Assembly: GCF_002233675.1 (NCBI RefSeq)
Contig: NZ_NMUQ01000001.1
Span: 2,221,357-2,274,679, forward strand
Source: Paenibacillus herberti
Lineage (GTDB): Bacteria > Bacillota > Bacilli > Paenibacillales > Paenibacillaceae
Direction: 5' to 3'
DNA: 53,323 nt
In this document: piece by piece, positions 36,387-45,386 of the stretch
Layout: each line of letters begins with the position of its first letter
How positions within the stretch are numbered: the first letter of the stretch is position 1
The notes under the pieces: model-generated
The model's input: the letters and a program-made list of their open reading frames with translations, nothing else
Database searches by the model: none
Told to the model about the DNA's origin: nothing
Program-made: the position numbers and the translations under genes

Positions 36387-38601
36387 AACTCGTTTTATTT
36401 TGTTTGCGCTCTTGTTGGTCATTGGTCTGAGTGGGCCGCTAACGTTATTGAATCAAGGAAGCTATTACCTTCAACGTGATTACTTCAGTACACAGGAATT
36501 CCGTCAGGAGCTGAATCAATTTTCCTCCCATTTGAGTCTGTTTGAGTTGAACTCACTCTCACAGCAAGAAGCGAAAACGTCCATTACGGTGGAGAAGGAT
36601 GAGATTGTTAATTATCGCAACCAATTTGGCTCTCTTACGAACCAGGTTAACTCTATCCACGACGAATACGAGACGCTCATTCAGGATGCGCGTGCCGGTA
36701 ACAACAACACTGTAGCCAACTTTTACGCAGCTCAGAGAGATAGCAAGGTAGAAGATCTTATGAAGCTATTCCAGGATGATGAGAGCGCCATCGCTCAGAT
36801 CCGTAAGGAGAAGGAGCATAAAATAGACCGCTACTATAGATTAAGGGAGCAATACCGTCCTGAGTACAATCGTTTGCTGGATGAGTTCGATTACTACATA
36901 CGAAATACTTCGAAGGGCAAAGTCCATTCAAACATGAATGTTGAGGGAGAGCGGCCAGCTCGCAACAAACTTTCCGACAGAGGTTATGTTTATGCTACCG
37001 ACTATACTATAGACACCACTAATTCACTGCATAGCTCGATTGAAGGGCACGAACTACTAGCCGCTTCGTTCAGCCCTTATCAGGGCTGGATCGCGGTGTC
37101 AAAGGACAGTCCACTGCAGGAAGCTGCAAAGAGATACAGGTGGGAGCAGCTAATCCTGTTCGCTTATGTCCTCACAAGCAGTGTTCTACTTGTCGTAAGC
37201 TTAACTCGCTTCAAAAGCATTATGTCTACACGAGATGAGGCAAGCTGGTGGGCGATTGGCTATCGCAAGCTTCCTTTAGATGTAAAGATGTTATTTATTA
37301 GCGGAACGGCAGCACTGACGGTCAGCTTGCTGAGCAACTTCGCGAGTTATTACCCTTCCGTATACGATATACCTTTGATTTACGGCGGAAAACTGCTTGT
37401 TTCACTGACAATTGCGGCAATCAGCATGGCGTTGACCCTTCTTCAAGGGAAGCTCCTTGTTAACGGACTTCGGAGTTGGAATGAGGTAGGAAAAGAATGG
37501 TCTCATTCCTTATTACATCGAAGCGGTTCGCGTGTGAAAGCGAGCTTTGTACAAACCATGAATCAATTTAAAGACTCATTCATTTATAAAAGCACTGGAA
37601 TTCGGCTGTCCCTTTTTACTATTATTTTTATCGGATCGGGCTTTATTGGAGGATGGGCGGCGTTTACGAACAATGATACCTTATATGCACTACTTGCACT
37701 GACTACGGCAATTGGGATTGCCGCATTCTTTCTATTGTTCCGACAACTGGGGTACTTGAACCGGATCGCCAAGGCTGCGGATGAACTGGCCGCCGGTCGA
37801 ATGCCCGACGCGCTTCCCCAGTCAGGAAGTGGCGTAATTACTTCTCTAGCGATCAATATTAACGCATTAAGGCAAGGCGTCAGCATGCTTCAGAACGAAC
37901 AAGCCAAGAGCGAGAGGCTGAAGACAGAACTGATTACGAATGTCAGTCATGATCTGCGAACTCCCCTCACCTCCATAATTACTTACACAGAGCTGCTGAA
38001 GTCAGAGGAAGTAACAATGGAAGAACGCGCAGCATATGTCGAGATTATCGACCAAAAATCGAAACGCTTAAAAACGATGATTGATGATTTGTTCGAAGTG
38101 TCGACCATGACCAGCGGCAATGCGAATTTACTTTTGCAGAAAACCGATCTCGTCCAGCTTATGCAACAAGCTGTAGGAGAACACAAGGAAGCTATGGACA
38201 ATTCAGACGTTCAATTTCGTATTTCATTGCCGGAATACCCGATATATTCTCCTGCAGATGGACAAAAGTTATGGCGAGTTTTCGATAATCTGATCGGTAA
38301 CATGTTGAAATATTCTCTTAATCATACTCGCGCCTATATCTCCATGCAGCTGTCGGAACAAAAAGTGACGATTACATTCAAGAATGTATCCAATTATGAA
38401 ATCAACGATAATGCCGAGGAGCTCTTCGAGCGCTTCAAACGCGGGGATACGTCTCGTCACACCGAGGGATCAGGCCTCGGACTAGCGATTGCCAAAACTA
38501 TCGTTGACCTTCATGAAGGCCGCTTGATTCTGGAGACCGATGGGGATTTGTTTAAGGCTTCTGTTATTCTTAAAGTTGAAGAGGCTTCAGTTGGGATTTA
38601 A
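36364..38601 (+). CDS. sensor histidine kinase, multi-helix type
   Basis: 745 residues. An N-terminal helix (FILFALLLVIGLSGPLTLL) and a charged extracellular segment of about 240 residues are followed by six or so membrane helices (260-470), a HAMP-like stretch (LAAGRMPDALPQSGSG), the histidine box NVSHDLRTPLTSIITYTELL and ATPase motifs with GSGLGLAIAKTIVDLHEG. The ATPase core lacks a clear DNGxG box, with FKNVSNYEINDNAEELFERF in its place, as in some kinases of this group. The TTG at 36364 is the likely start. It is an isolated pair; no ABC transporter or other target lies next to it. Confidence 0.88.
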   Translation: MDTKWRSKTRFILFALLLVIGLSGPLTLLNQGSYYLQRDYFSTQEFRQELNQFSSHLSLFELNSLSQQEAKTSITVEKDEIVNYRNQFGSLTNQVNSIHDEYETLIQDARAGNNNTVANFYAAQRDSKVEDLMKLFQDDESAIAQIRKEKEHKIDRYYRLREQYRPEYNRLLDEFDYYIRNTSKGKVHSNMNVEGERPARNKLSDRGYVYATDYTIDTTNSLHSSIEGHELLAASFSPYQGWIAVSKDSPLQEAAKRYRWEQLILFAYVLTSSVLLVVSLTRFKSIMSTRDEASWWAIGYRKLPLDVKMLFISGTAALTVSLLSNFASYYPSVYDIPLIYGGKLLVSLTIAAISMALTLLQGKLLVNGLRSWNEVGKEWSHSLLHRSGSRVKASFVQTMNQFKDSFIYKSTGIRLSLFTIIFIGSGFIGGWAAFTNNDTLYALLALTTAIGIAAFFLLFRQLGYLNRIAKAADELAAGRMPDALPQSGSGVITSLAININALRQGVSMLQNEQAKSERLKTELITNVSHDLRTPLTSIITYTELLKSEEVTMEERAAYVEIIDQKSKRLKTMIDDLFEVSTMTSGNANLLLQKTDLVQLMQQAVGEHKEAMDNSDVQFRISLPEYPIYSPADGQKLWRVFDNLIGNMLKYSLNHTRAYISMQLSEQKVTITFKNVSNYEINDNAEELFERFKRGDTSRHTEGSGLGLAIAKTIVDLHEGRLILETDGDLFKASVILKVEEASVGI

Positions 38602-38745
38602 GCGGAACTAAGAAGATCGTTGGAAAACAATGTTAAACGACATTTTTTCCCAATTAAGGATTCGACTGAGATCAGATTCGTCTTATCATTGTGGGTGACC
38701 AGGAACACTTTTATAGCCATTTTTGTTCTATATAAAAATCAAAAA

Positions 38746-38765
38746 GCACCGGGAAATCCCGGTGC
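38746..38765 (-). terminator. terminator downstream of pseudo-tRNA-Ala
   Basis: GCACCGGGA / TCCCGGTGC stem, followed on the minus strand by TTTTTGATTTTT. Confidence 0.88.
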
Positions 38766-38780
38766 AGTAAGGTTTTAATT

Positions 38781-38856
38781 TGGTGGAGCCTAGGTGGATC
38801 GAACCCCTGACCTCATCGCTGCCAGCGATGCGCTCTCCCAGCTGAGCTATACACCC
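38781..38856 (-). pseudogene. degenerate tRNA-Ala(GGC) copy
   Basis: The body, D arm, anticodon GGC and CCA end match tRNA-Ala, but the 5' acceptor strand reads GGGTGTA against the 3' strand AGGCTCC, leaving only G1, G2, wobble G3 and a wobble at position 6 able to pair. The T stem carries CACCT instead of CCCCT, breaking one more pair. It cannot fold normally and is probably inactive. Confidence 0.8.
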
Positions 38857-39078
38857 AATAAATCAGATTGTAGGTCAGCGAAAAAGGGGCAAGCACGACT
38901 GTAATCGCCTGCAAGCCCCTCCCTACTTATCTACATGATTGTCATCAATGTGCAGCCCTAGCTTTCGCAGGTTGCTCCTTTTTAATGTATATATGACTAT
39001 ATTAATGTGTAATTCACCTACATCAACGAGTATCAATCCCATTAAATGCGTAGATGTCTTACCTCCACCAAACACGTA

Positions 39079-40959
39079 TTAACCTACTTCTTCCTCGCCC
39101 TCAGAGAACTGGCTGTTGTACAAGCTTTCGTAGAAGCCGTCTTGAGCTAACAGCTCATCATGTGTGCCTTGCTCGATAATATCACCATCCTTCATAACAA
39201 AAATGAGATCGGCATCGCGAATTGTCGACAGACGGTGAGCAATTACGAAGCTGGTACGTCCTTTCATTAGGTTCGCCATCGCTTTCTGAATGAGAATCTC
39301 AGTGCGCGTATCAACCGAGCTTGTCGCTTCGTCCAAAATAAGCATTTGTGGATTCGATAAGATCGCACGCGCGATTGTAAGCAACTGCTTCTGGCCTTGT
39401 GACATATTGCTTGCTTCCTCGTTAAGGACCATATCATAGCCGTCTGGCAGTGTACGAATGAAATGATCCACTTGAGCAGCCTTAGCTGCTGCGTAAATCT
39501 CTTCATCAGTTGCATCGAGCTTGCCATAGCGAATATTTTCCTTAACCGTATTGTTATACAACCAAGTATCCTGCAGCACCATACCGAACAGCGATCGCAA
39601 GTCGTTGCGAGCGAAGTCACGAATGTCGGTCCCATCGATCATGATTGCACCATCTTGAATATCATAGAAACGCATTAACAACTTAATGATCGTTGTCTTA
39701 CCAGCACCTGTTGGTCCAACGATAGCGACTTTTTGTCCTGGCTTTACACTCGCAGTAAAGTTGTTAATAACTGATTTCTCTGGATTATATCCAAAGTGTA
39801 CATTTTCAAACGTAACAGAGCCTTTTACATGAGAAGCACTTGCTGGTGTTGTCGTATCTGCAGGCTCTTCTTCTTCAGCCAAAAATTCAAATACGCGCTC
39901 AGCGGCTGCAGCTGTCTGCTGCAAAACGTTCGAAATATTCGCAACCTGTGCAATTGGCTGTGTGAACTGACGCATATATTGGATAAAAGCTTGGATATCG
40001 CCGACAGAAATTCGGCCATTTACAGCCAAGTATCCGCCGAGAATACAAATCGCTACATACCCAAGATTACCGATAAAGCTCATTATAGGCATCATCATCC
40101 CGGACAGAAATTGTGATTTCCATGCGGATTTGTATAGCTCCTCATTATGCTCATCAAACTTTTGAAGAGACTGTTCCTCACCATTAAATGCCTTCATCAC
40201 CATATGGCTGCCATACATCTCTTCGATATGTCCATTAACATGTCCGAGAGACTCTTGTTGTGCAACGAAGTGCTTCTGCGATTTTTTTACAACTAGCATA
40301 ATTAAGATAAAAGACAGTGGCAAAACGCAGAGCGCCACTAACGTCATCTGCCAGCTAATCGTGAGCATCATAATCAAGATCCCAATAATACTCGTTACCG
40401 AGGTAATAATCTGGGTCATACTTTGGTTCAAGCTGTTGCTGATCGCATCGACGTCATTCGTTATATGAGACAGCACTTCACCATAATTTTTTTTATCAAA
40501 ATATTTCAAAGGCAGCTTATGAATTTTCTCAGAGATATCACGTCTCAAATTATAAGTAACCTTCATCGCAACATTAGACATGATATAACCTTGAATATAA
40601 GCAAACAATGCACTAATGATATAGAGTGAAACTAGAATGATCATTATTTGGCCTACAAAACCAAAGTCAATGCCATCACCAGTACCCGAGATTACATTCA
40701 TGACACCTTCGAATACTTTGGTTGTCGCTTCACCGAGTATTTTGGGACCCAATATATTAAATATGGTAGATCCAATAGCAAACAGGATGACAAAGGCTAC
40801 TGCAATCTTATATGGGCCCAAGTAAGAAATTAGCTTTCTAAAAGTCCCTTTAAAATCCTTCGCCTTCTCGCCTGGCATCATCATCCCTGGTCCACCAGGT
40901 CCTCCGCCCATCGGCCCTTTATTCTTCGGTTTTTTAAACTTGGAGGCTTTATCGCTCAT
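39079..40959 (-). CDS. heterodimeric ABC exporter subunit with canonical Walker B (YfiC/LmrD/TM288-like)
   Basis: 626 residues: six-helix exporter domain and ATPase domain. Walker A is GPTGAGKTT, signature NMSQGQKQLL (LSGGQ altered to MSQGQ), Walker B ILILDEATSSVD with the catalytic glutamate. The N-terminus has a GGPGGPGMMMPGEKAKD glycine-rich stretch typical of this subunit. Starts by a 4-bp ATGA overlap with the partner gene. Together they form a drug- or lipid-type exporter, with a MarR repressor gene upstream. Confidence 0.92.
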   Translation of the reverse strand: MSDKASKFKKPKNKGPMGGGPGGPGMMMPGEKAKDFKGTFRKLISYLGPYKIAVAFVILFAIGSTIFNILGPKILGEATTKVFEGVMNVISGTGDGIDFGFVGQIMIILVSLYIISALFAYIQGYIMSNVAMKVTYNLRRDISEKIHKLPLKYFDKKNYGEVLSHITNDVDAISNSLNQSMTQIITSVTSIIGILIMMLTISWQMTLVALCVLPLSFILIMLVVKKSQKHFVAQQESLGHVNGHIEEMYGSHMVMKAFNGEEQSLQKFDEHNEELYKSAWKSQFLSGMMMPIMSFIGNLGYVAICILGGYLAVNGRISVGDIQAFIQYMRQFTQPIAQVANISNVLQQTAAAAERVFEFLAEEEEPADTTTPASASHVKGSVTFENVHFGYNPEKSVINNFTASVKPGQKVAIVGPTGAGKTTIIKLLMRFYDIQDGAIMIDGTDIRDFARNDLRSLFGMVLQDTWLYNNTVKENIRYGKLDATDEEIYAAAKAAQVDHFIRTLPDGYDMVLNEEASNMSQGQKQLLTIARAILSNPQMLILDEATSSVDTRTEILIQKAMANLMKGRTSFVIAHRLSTIRDADLIFVMKDGDIIEQGTHDELLAQDGFYESLYNSQFSEGEEEVG

Positions 40960-43178
40960 TGCAATTCCTCCTTCGAAAGCTGAGACAAAGCAATTTCTAA
41001 ATATGTCGGGCTGTTCTGAAGCAGTTCTTCATGCGTACCGATTCCGACAATCTTACCTTCATCCATTACAATGATTTGCTCTGCATGGCGAATCGTATTT
41101 ACCCGCTGTGCAACGATAAGAACGGTGCTGTCTCCTGTATATTTCTTCAACGCGTGTCTAAGAGCGATATCGGTCTTATAGTCCAGCGCGGAGAAACTGT
41201 CATCAAAAATATAGATAGGTGACTTCTTCACAAGAGCGCGTGCAATCGATAGACGCTGTTTCTGACCACCGGATACATTGGCGCCGCCTTCTGATATATT
41301 TTTCTCAAAGCCGGCCTCATCCTTAAGAATAAAGTCTGTCGCTTGAGCGATATCGGCAGCTAAATGTATTTCCTCATCAGAAGCTTCTTTTTTCCCATAA
41401 CGCAGATTGCTTGCAATCGACCCTGACATCAGTTTACCCTTCTGAGGCACAAAACCGATTTGTTCATGAAGATCATACTGTGTTACATCTTTTACATTAA
41501 CTCCGTTGACTATAATCTCACCCGAACTAACATCATAGAAGCGTGGTATCAAGTTAATGAGCGTAGATTTCCCTGAACCTGTTGATCCTATAAATGCTGT
41601 TGTTTCACCAGGTTTGGCTGTAAACGAAATATTAGTCAGCACATCTTCCGGTGCATCCTGGTAATGAAAGCTAACATTACGGAATTCGACTATACCCCTC
41701 TTGTCGGAATTAAATGGCTTCACCTGAGCAGGATCTTCAATAGTTAGCTTCGTTAAAAGCACTTCGGCGATACGCTGAGCAGATACCGCAGCACGCGGCA
41801 CCATGATGAACATCATTGAAATCATTAGGAAGGACATAATAATCTGCATAGCATATTGCATGAAGGCCATCATATCACCGACCTGCATAGCCGATTCAGC
41901 AATCTGCTTGGCACCCACCCATACAATAAGGAGAGTAATGAGGTTCATAATGAGCATCATCGCAGGAAACATAAATACCATAACACGGCTTACGAATAAA
42001 TTCGTTTTCGTCAAATCCTGGTTTGCATTATCAAAACGTTTCTTCTCAAATTGTTGTGTGCTGAATGCACGAACAACTGTAAGACCACTTAGGCTTTCTC
42101 TCGAAACGAGATTTAATTTATCAATAAGCTTCTGGATGATCTTGAACTTCGGCATCGCCAAATAGAATACAACTCCAATTAACGCAATCAGCAGGGCAAC
42201 TGCCAGACCAATTATCCAAGTCATGGAGTTATTTTCTCTCATAACCATGATGACGCCGCCCACTCCTAAGATTGGAGCGTAGAACAAGATGCGGATACCC
42301 ATAATAATAAGGGTCTGAATCTGTGTAATATCGTTTGTTGTTCGTGTAATTAATGATGAAGTTGAGAACTTATCAAACTCATCGTTTGAGAAACTTTCAA
42401 TTTTACTGAACACATCACGACGAAGTTTTTTGGCAACACCAGATCCAACTCGTGCAGATAGATAACCGACACCAACCGCAGCAGCGGCTCCGCCTAAAGC
42501 AATCAGAAGCATAATTAATCCAGTCTTGATAATAAACGTGCTCTGAATCTTGCCTACATCCATTCCAAGCTCGCCGTACAACAGCTTAACAAAAGCTGTT
42601 CCCGTCTGAATCTGTATAGCAGAATCCATCCCATTAGCAGCTGCGATTGCTTCATCCAGCTTATCGGCAGGAAGCTCTTGGAATACTGGAATTAGTGCAT
42701 ATAACTCATTGAGATCAATATTGGACATATCCATCTCTTTGGAAGGAGCAGCCTCGTCACTTGATGTTGAAGCTAACTGCTTCGAGACTTGGATGAAGGT
42801 TGAAGCAGCCCTGCCGAAGATTGGATTTAATTCCTCAATAGCATGGCTATCCATGTCCTTCAAAATATAAACATTGTTACTTTCCAGAAGGGGATACTTA
42901 TCGATGAAATTCTCTTCCCCTGCGTTGACAAGTGAGTAATGCCGCTCAACGATCGCTTTGTCCTGCTCCTTCATTAAGGAGGTCATCAGCGCAAAGCCAT
43001 CCTCACTGATTGCTTCTGGTACAGCACTTTCAATACCGCTCTGCTGAATGCCTGTATTAACGATGTTAGACATATATTTAGGAAGATTTAAATCAGACAT
43101 CGCTTGCCCAAACAATAAGGCTATAGCTCCAATGATCATCACTGTAAAGGGTTTTAAATATTTAGCGAGTTTTACCAT
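40956..43178 (-). CDS. heterodimeric ABC exporter subunit with degenerate Walker B (YfiB/LmrC/TM287-like)
   Basis: 740 residues. Walker A GSTGSGKST, signature NVSGGQKQRL, and Walker B YIFDDSFSALD where aspartate replaces the catalytic glutamate, as in TM287, LmrC and BmrC. Thus one ATP site of the dimer is degenerate. An extra segment of about 160 residues between helix 1 and helix 2 (residues about 40-205, with DKYPLLESNNVY and NEL-rich parts) makes it longer than the usual 570-580 residues and would lie outside the cell. Confidence 0.92.
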   Translation of the reverse strand: MVKLAKYLKPFTVMIIGAIALLFGQAMSDLNLPKYMSNIVNTGIQQSGIESAVPEAISEDGFALMTSLMKEQDKAIVERHYSLVNAGEENFIDKYPLLESNNVYILKDMDSHAIEELNPIFGRAASTFIQVSKQLASTSSDEAAPSKEMDMSNIDLNELYALIPVFQELPADKLDEAIAAANGMDSAIQIQTGTAFVKLLYGELGMDVGKIQSTFIIKTGLIMLLIALGGAAAAVGVGYLSARVGSGVAKKLRRDVFSKIESFSNDEFDKFSTSSLITRTTNDITQIQTLIIMGIRILFYAPILGVGGVIMVMRENNSMTWIIGLAVALLIALIGVVFYLAMPKFKIIQKLIDKLNLVSRESLSGLTVVRAFSTQQFEKKRFDNANQDLTKTNLFVSRVMVFMFPAMMLIMNLITLLIVWVGAKQIAESAMQVGDMMAFMQYAMQIIMSFLMISMMFIMVPRAAVSAQRIAEVLLTKLTIEDPAQVKPFNSDKRGIVEFRNVSFHYQDAPEDVLTNISFTAKPGETTAFIGSTGSGKSTLINLIPRFYDVSSGEIIVNGVNVKDVTQYDLHEQIGFVPQKGKLMSGSIASNLRYGKKEASDEEIHLAADIAQATDFILKDEAGFEKNISEGGANVSGGQKQRLSIARALVKKSPIYIFDDSFSALDYKTDIALRHALKKYTGDSTVLIVAQRVNTIRHAEQIIVMDEGKIVGIGTHEELLQNSPTYLEIALSQLSKEELQ

Positions 43179-43196
43179 AACATGTTCCTTTCCTCT

Positions 43197-43679
43197 CTAG
43201 GACTGGCGTTTTTTGATGTCATCAATGATCTCGTACAGCTGATCACATAGGGTAATGAGCTGTTCTGTTTCCTCATTCCCAAGTCTTGATACAATTTCAT
43301 CTGTAAAGGTTAAGAACGCTTTTTTGGCTCTCTTTAAAGCTGCTTCTCCCTCTACATCGAGCATAATATATACAACTCTTCGGTCATTTTTGGTTGTAAC
43401 TCGCTTAACATAACCTTTCTCTTCCATTCCATTGATCATCTGTGAAACTGACGGCATCGTAATCTGCAAGAGCTCACTGAGTTCGGACACTTTAATGCCT
43501 GGCGTAGCAGGCTGCTCCTGTTCGAGGGAATGTTCGCAATGCATTCTGCTACTAATGATCCCCAATACATGGAATTCGCGCTGTTTAACAATGTCTGCTA
43601 GTTGATGTTTTGATGATACACGTCTTATTTTTGACATGACCTCAATCAGCCGTTTACCTTGACTATGCTCCTGTTTCAT
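43197..43679 (-). CDS. MarR-family transcriptional regulator
   Basis: 160 residues with the MarR winged helix (ISELLQITMPSVSQMINGMEEKGYVKRVTTKNDRRVVYIML in the family; here VSELSELLQITMPSVSQM). It precedes the exporter genes by 18 bp, so it likely represses its own operon. GGAGGGGG lies before the ATG. Three TAGTTAG repeats stand upstream as likely operators. Confidence 0.93.
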   Translation of the reverse strand: MKQEHSQGKRLIEVMSKIRRVSSKHQLADIVKQREFHVLGIISSRMHCEHSLEQEQPATPGIKVSELSELLQITMPSVSQMINGMEEKGYVKRVTTKNDRRVVYIMLDVEGEAALKRAKKAFLTFTDEIVSRLGNEETEQLITLCDQLYEIIDDIKKRQS

Positions 43680-43716
43680 GTTCCCCCTCCATTCTACATG
43701 GATTCATCCTTCAAAC

Positions 43717-43756
43717 TAGTTAGCCAACCTAATTAGTTAGATATACTTTTAGTTAG
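43717..43756 (-). promoter_or_regulatory. candidate MarR operator repeats
   Basis: TAGTTAG occurs at 43717-43723, 43734-43740 and 43750-43756, at 16-17-bp spacing, and the centre CCTAATTAG is near-palindromic. Upstream of the MarR gene, where autoregulation is expected. Confidence 0.45.
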
Positions 43757-43860
43757 TTTACCTAAATATATTCACGATGTAAATATAATTATTCACTTTT
43801 TGAGATGGAAATTATACGCTACCATAATTGATTTGTAGCCTAACCATTAACTAAACAGAA

Positions 43861-43883
43861 AACCACGTCCAATGGACGTGGTT
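43861..43883 (-). terminator. terminator after tRNA-Ala copy 2
   Basis: AACCACGTCC / GGACGTGGTT around a 3-nt loop; the minus strand continues with TTTTCTGTTT. Confidence 0.85.
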
Positions 43884-43896
43884 GATTTGTTTATTA

Positions 43897-43972
43897 TGGT
43901 GGAGCCTAGGGGGATCGAACCCCTGACCTCATCGCTGCCAGCGATGCGCTCTCCCAGCTGAGCTAAGCCCCC
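43897..43972 (-). tRNA. tRNA-Ala (GGC), with one acceptor mismatch
   Basis: 76 bases including encoded CCA, anticodon GGC, intact D, anticodon and T arms. The 5' strand GGGGGCT pairs with AGGCTCC except for a G-G at position 5-68, so function is likely but reduced or uncertain. Confidence 0.85.
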
Positions 43973-44104
43973 AAGGTCATTCTTACTGCTGGTCCTTCAT
44001 TTTTTGGAACGTGAGAATGCTACATGCCGTGCTCCCTCCCATGAATAGTCTTTTACACAGCTACAAACGCTCGGCAAGGAATTTGAATTGATACTGCAAA
44101 GCAG

Positions 44105-44132
44105 TTGACACTGTTATATACTGTTGTATACT
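44105..44132 (+). promoter_or_regulatory. promoter of the GntR/ABC operon
   Basis: TTGACA (44105-44110), 16-bp spacer, TATACT (44127-44132), 28 bp before the GTG start. Overlapped by three tandem repeats. Confidence 0.75.
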
Positions 44133-44139
44133 GTTTATT
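44110..44139 (+). repeat. three 10-bp tandem repeats, likely operator
   Basis: ACTGTTATAT, ACTGTTGTAT and ACTGTTTATT follow each other without gap, one helical turn each, across the promoter spacer and -10. Confidence 0.75.
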
Positions 44140-44160
44140 AGATAGGAGGAGCGATTTGAA

Positions 44161-44535
44161 GTGAACATAATCATTCAGCATTCATCTATGGTTCCAATTT
44201 ATGAACAAATTATTGATCAGTTTAGAGGACAAATCATTAAAAACAAGTTAATTGAAAACGACCCCTTACCTTCTGTAAGAAGTTTAGCCAAAGAACTCAA
44301 TGTTAGCGCATTAACTGTCAAAAAGGCCTATGACGTTCTTGAAACATCCGGATTAATCGTGACGGTTCATGGAAAAGGCAGCTTTGTAGCCAAATTAAAT
44401 CCGGAAATAGAAAAAGAACATCAGCAAAAGGAAATTCAAACTGGTATCGAGTCCATTGTAAAAAAGGCCAGACACTACGGGATTTCCAACGATGATTTAC
44501 TGGGGCTATTTAAACTATTACTGGAGGAATCTTAA
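44161..44535 (+). CDS. GntR-family regulator (YtrA-like)
   Basis: 124 residues. Winged helix VPIYEQIIDQFRGQIIKNKLIENDPLPSVRSLAKELNVSALTVKKAYDVLETSGLI-type pattern (visible in pieces), then a short helical tail as in YtrA repressors. The GTG at 44161 follows AGGAGGA. It likely represses this operon through the tandem repeats at the promoter. Its stop overlaps the next ATG by one base. Confidence 0.9.
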   Translation: MNIIIQHSSMVPIYEQIIDQFRGQIIKNKLIENDPLPSVRSLAKELNVSALTVKKAYDVLETSGLIVTVHGKGSFVAKLNPEIEKEHQQKEIQTGIESIVKKARHYGISNDDLLGLFKLLLEES

Positions 44536-45386
44536 TGTTAGAAATAAAAAACTTAAAAAAGAGGTATGGCAACTTTGAGTTGGATTGTTCCTTTCATATT
44601 GATAACGACCAGGTTATTGGATTAGTTGGTCGAAATGGTGTGGGAAAAACGACTATTTTTCGTTCGATCTTAGGATTGCTCCGTCCTGATTCAGGCGAAG
44701 TCCATTTGTTTGGAAAACCTGTTTCTCAGCTTTCCGCAAACGACAAGGGACGTATCGGTGTTACCTTTCCGAATAGCTTTATCTCAGAGGGATTTACAAT
44801 TACTGATGTTAAAAAAACTCTGTCCGCAACGTATTCAGCTACATTCAATATTTCTGAATTCGAGCAAAAATGTGAGCAGCAAAAATTACCCGTCGATAAA
44901 AAAGTGAAACACTTTTCAACCGGCATACAAGCTAAATTAAAATTATTGTTGGCTCTGTCGCATGAAGCCGACTTTCTGCTGTTAGATCAACCAACATCGG
45001 GATTAGACGTGATTGTAAGAAAAGAGCTTCTAGCTATGCTGCAAGCTTACCTTGGCCAGAAACACAATCGAAGTGTATTAATAAGCTCTCATATCTCCAG
45101 TGATTTAGAGCAAATATGTGATTTCATTATTTTAATTGATGATGGAAAAATTATTTTACAGGAAGAAACCGATCATCTTCTGAATAATTACGGTATTTTA
45201 AAGGTACCCGCAGAAGAGTATCCCTCGTTGGATAAAGAATTTATTCTGGCAACTAAAAAAAGAAAATACGGCTATGCTTGTTTAACGAATGAAAGAAGGT
45301 ACTACCAAGAGAATAATCCAAAACTTGCAGTAGAAAAAGCTTCTGTTGATGACGTGTTGGAACTACTCATAAAGGAGGAAAAATAA
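44535..45386 (+). CDS. ABC transporter ATP-binding protein
   Basis: 283 residues. Walker A GRNGVGKTT, Walker B LLLDQPTSGLD (catalytic position glutamine instead of glutamate), H-loop SSHIS. The signature is atypical: HFSTGIQAKLKLLL. The first helical part is short. It would energise the small permease that follows, overlapping it by one base. Export of an antibiotic or envelope-stress compound is the usual role of YtrA-type operons. Confidence 0.9.
   Translation: MLEIKNLKKRYGNFELDCSFHIDNDQVIGLVGRNGVGKTTIFRSILGLLRPDSGEVHLFGKPVSQLSANDKGRIGVTFPNSFISEGFTITDVKKTLSATYSATFNISEFEQKCEQQKLPVDKKVKHFSTGIQAKLKLLLALSHEADFLLLDQPTSGLDVIVRKELLAMLQAYLGQKHNRSVLISSHISSDLEQICDFIILIDDGKIILQEETDHLLNNYGILKVPAEEYPSLDKEFILATKKRKYGYACLTNERRYYQENNPKLAVEKASVDDVLELLIKEEK

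Larger units (their letters stand above)
38695..38856 (-). repeat. inverted duplicate of the tRNA-Ala and terminator block
   Basis: This 162-bp block on the minus strand matches 48499-48660 on the plus strand from the tRNA through the terminator to a GGTCAC, with a few differences (for example the inverted loop bases of the hairpin). The match starts after the first seven bases of the tRNA; upstream flanks do not match. Confidence 0.85.

Noticed and set aside
38857-43896. Classical integrative island between two tRNA-Ala copies
   Set aside because: Direct tRNA copies flank it, but no integrase gene is present and homology does not extend past the tRNA; left as a question under the tRNA finding.
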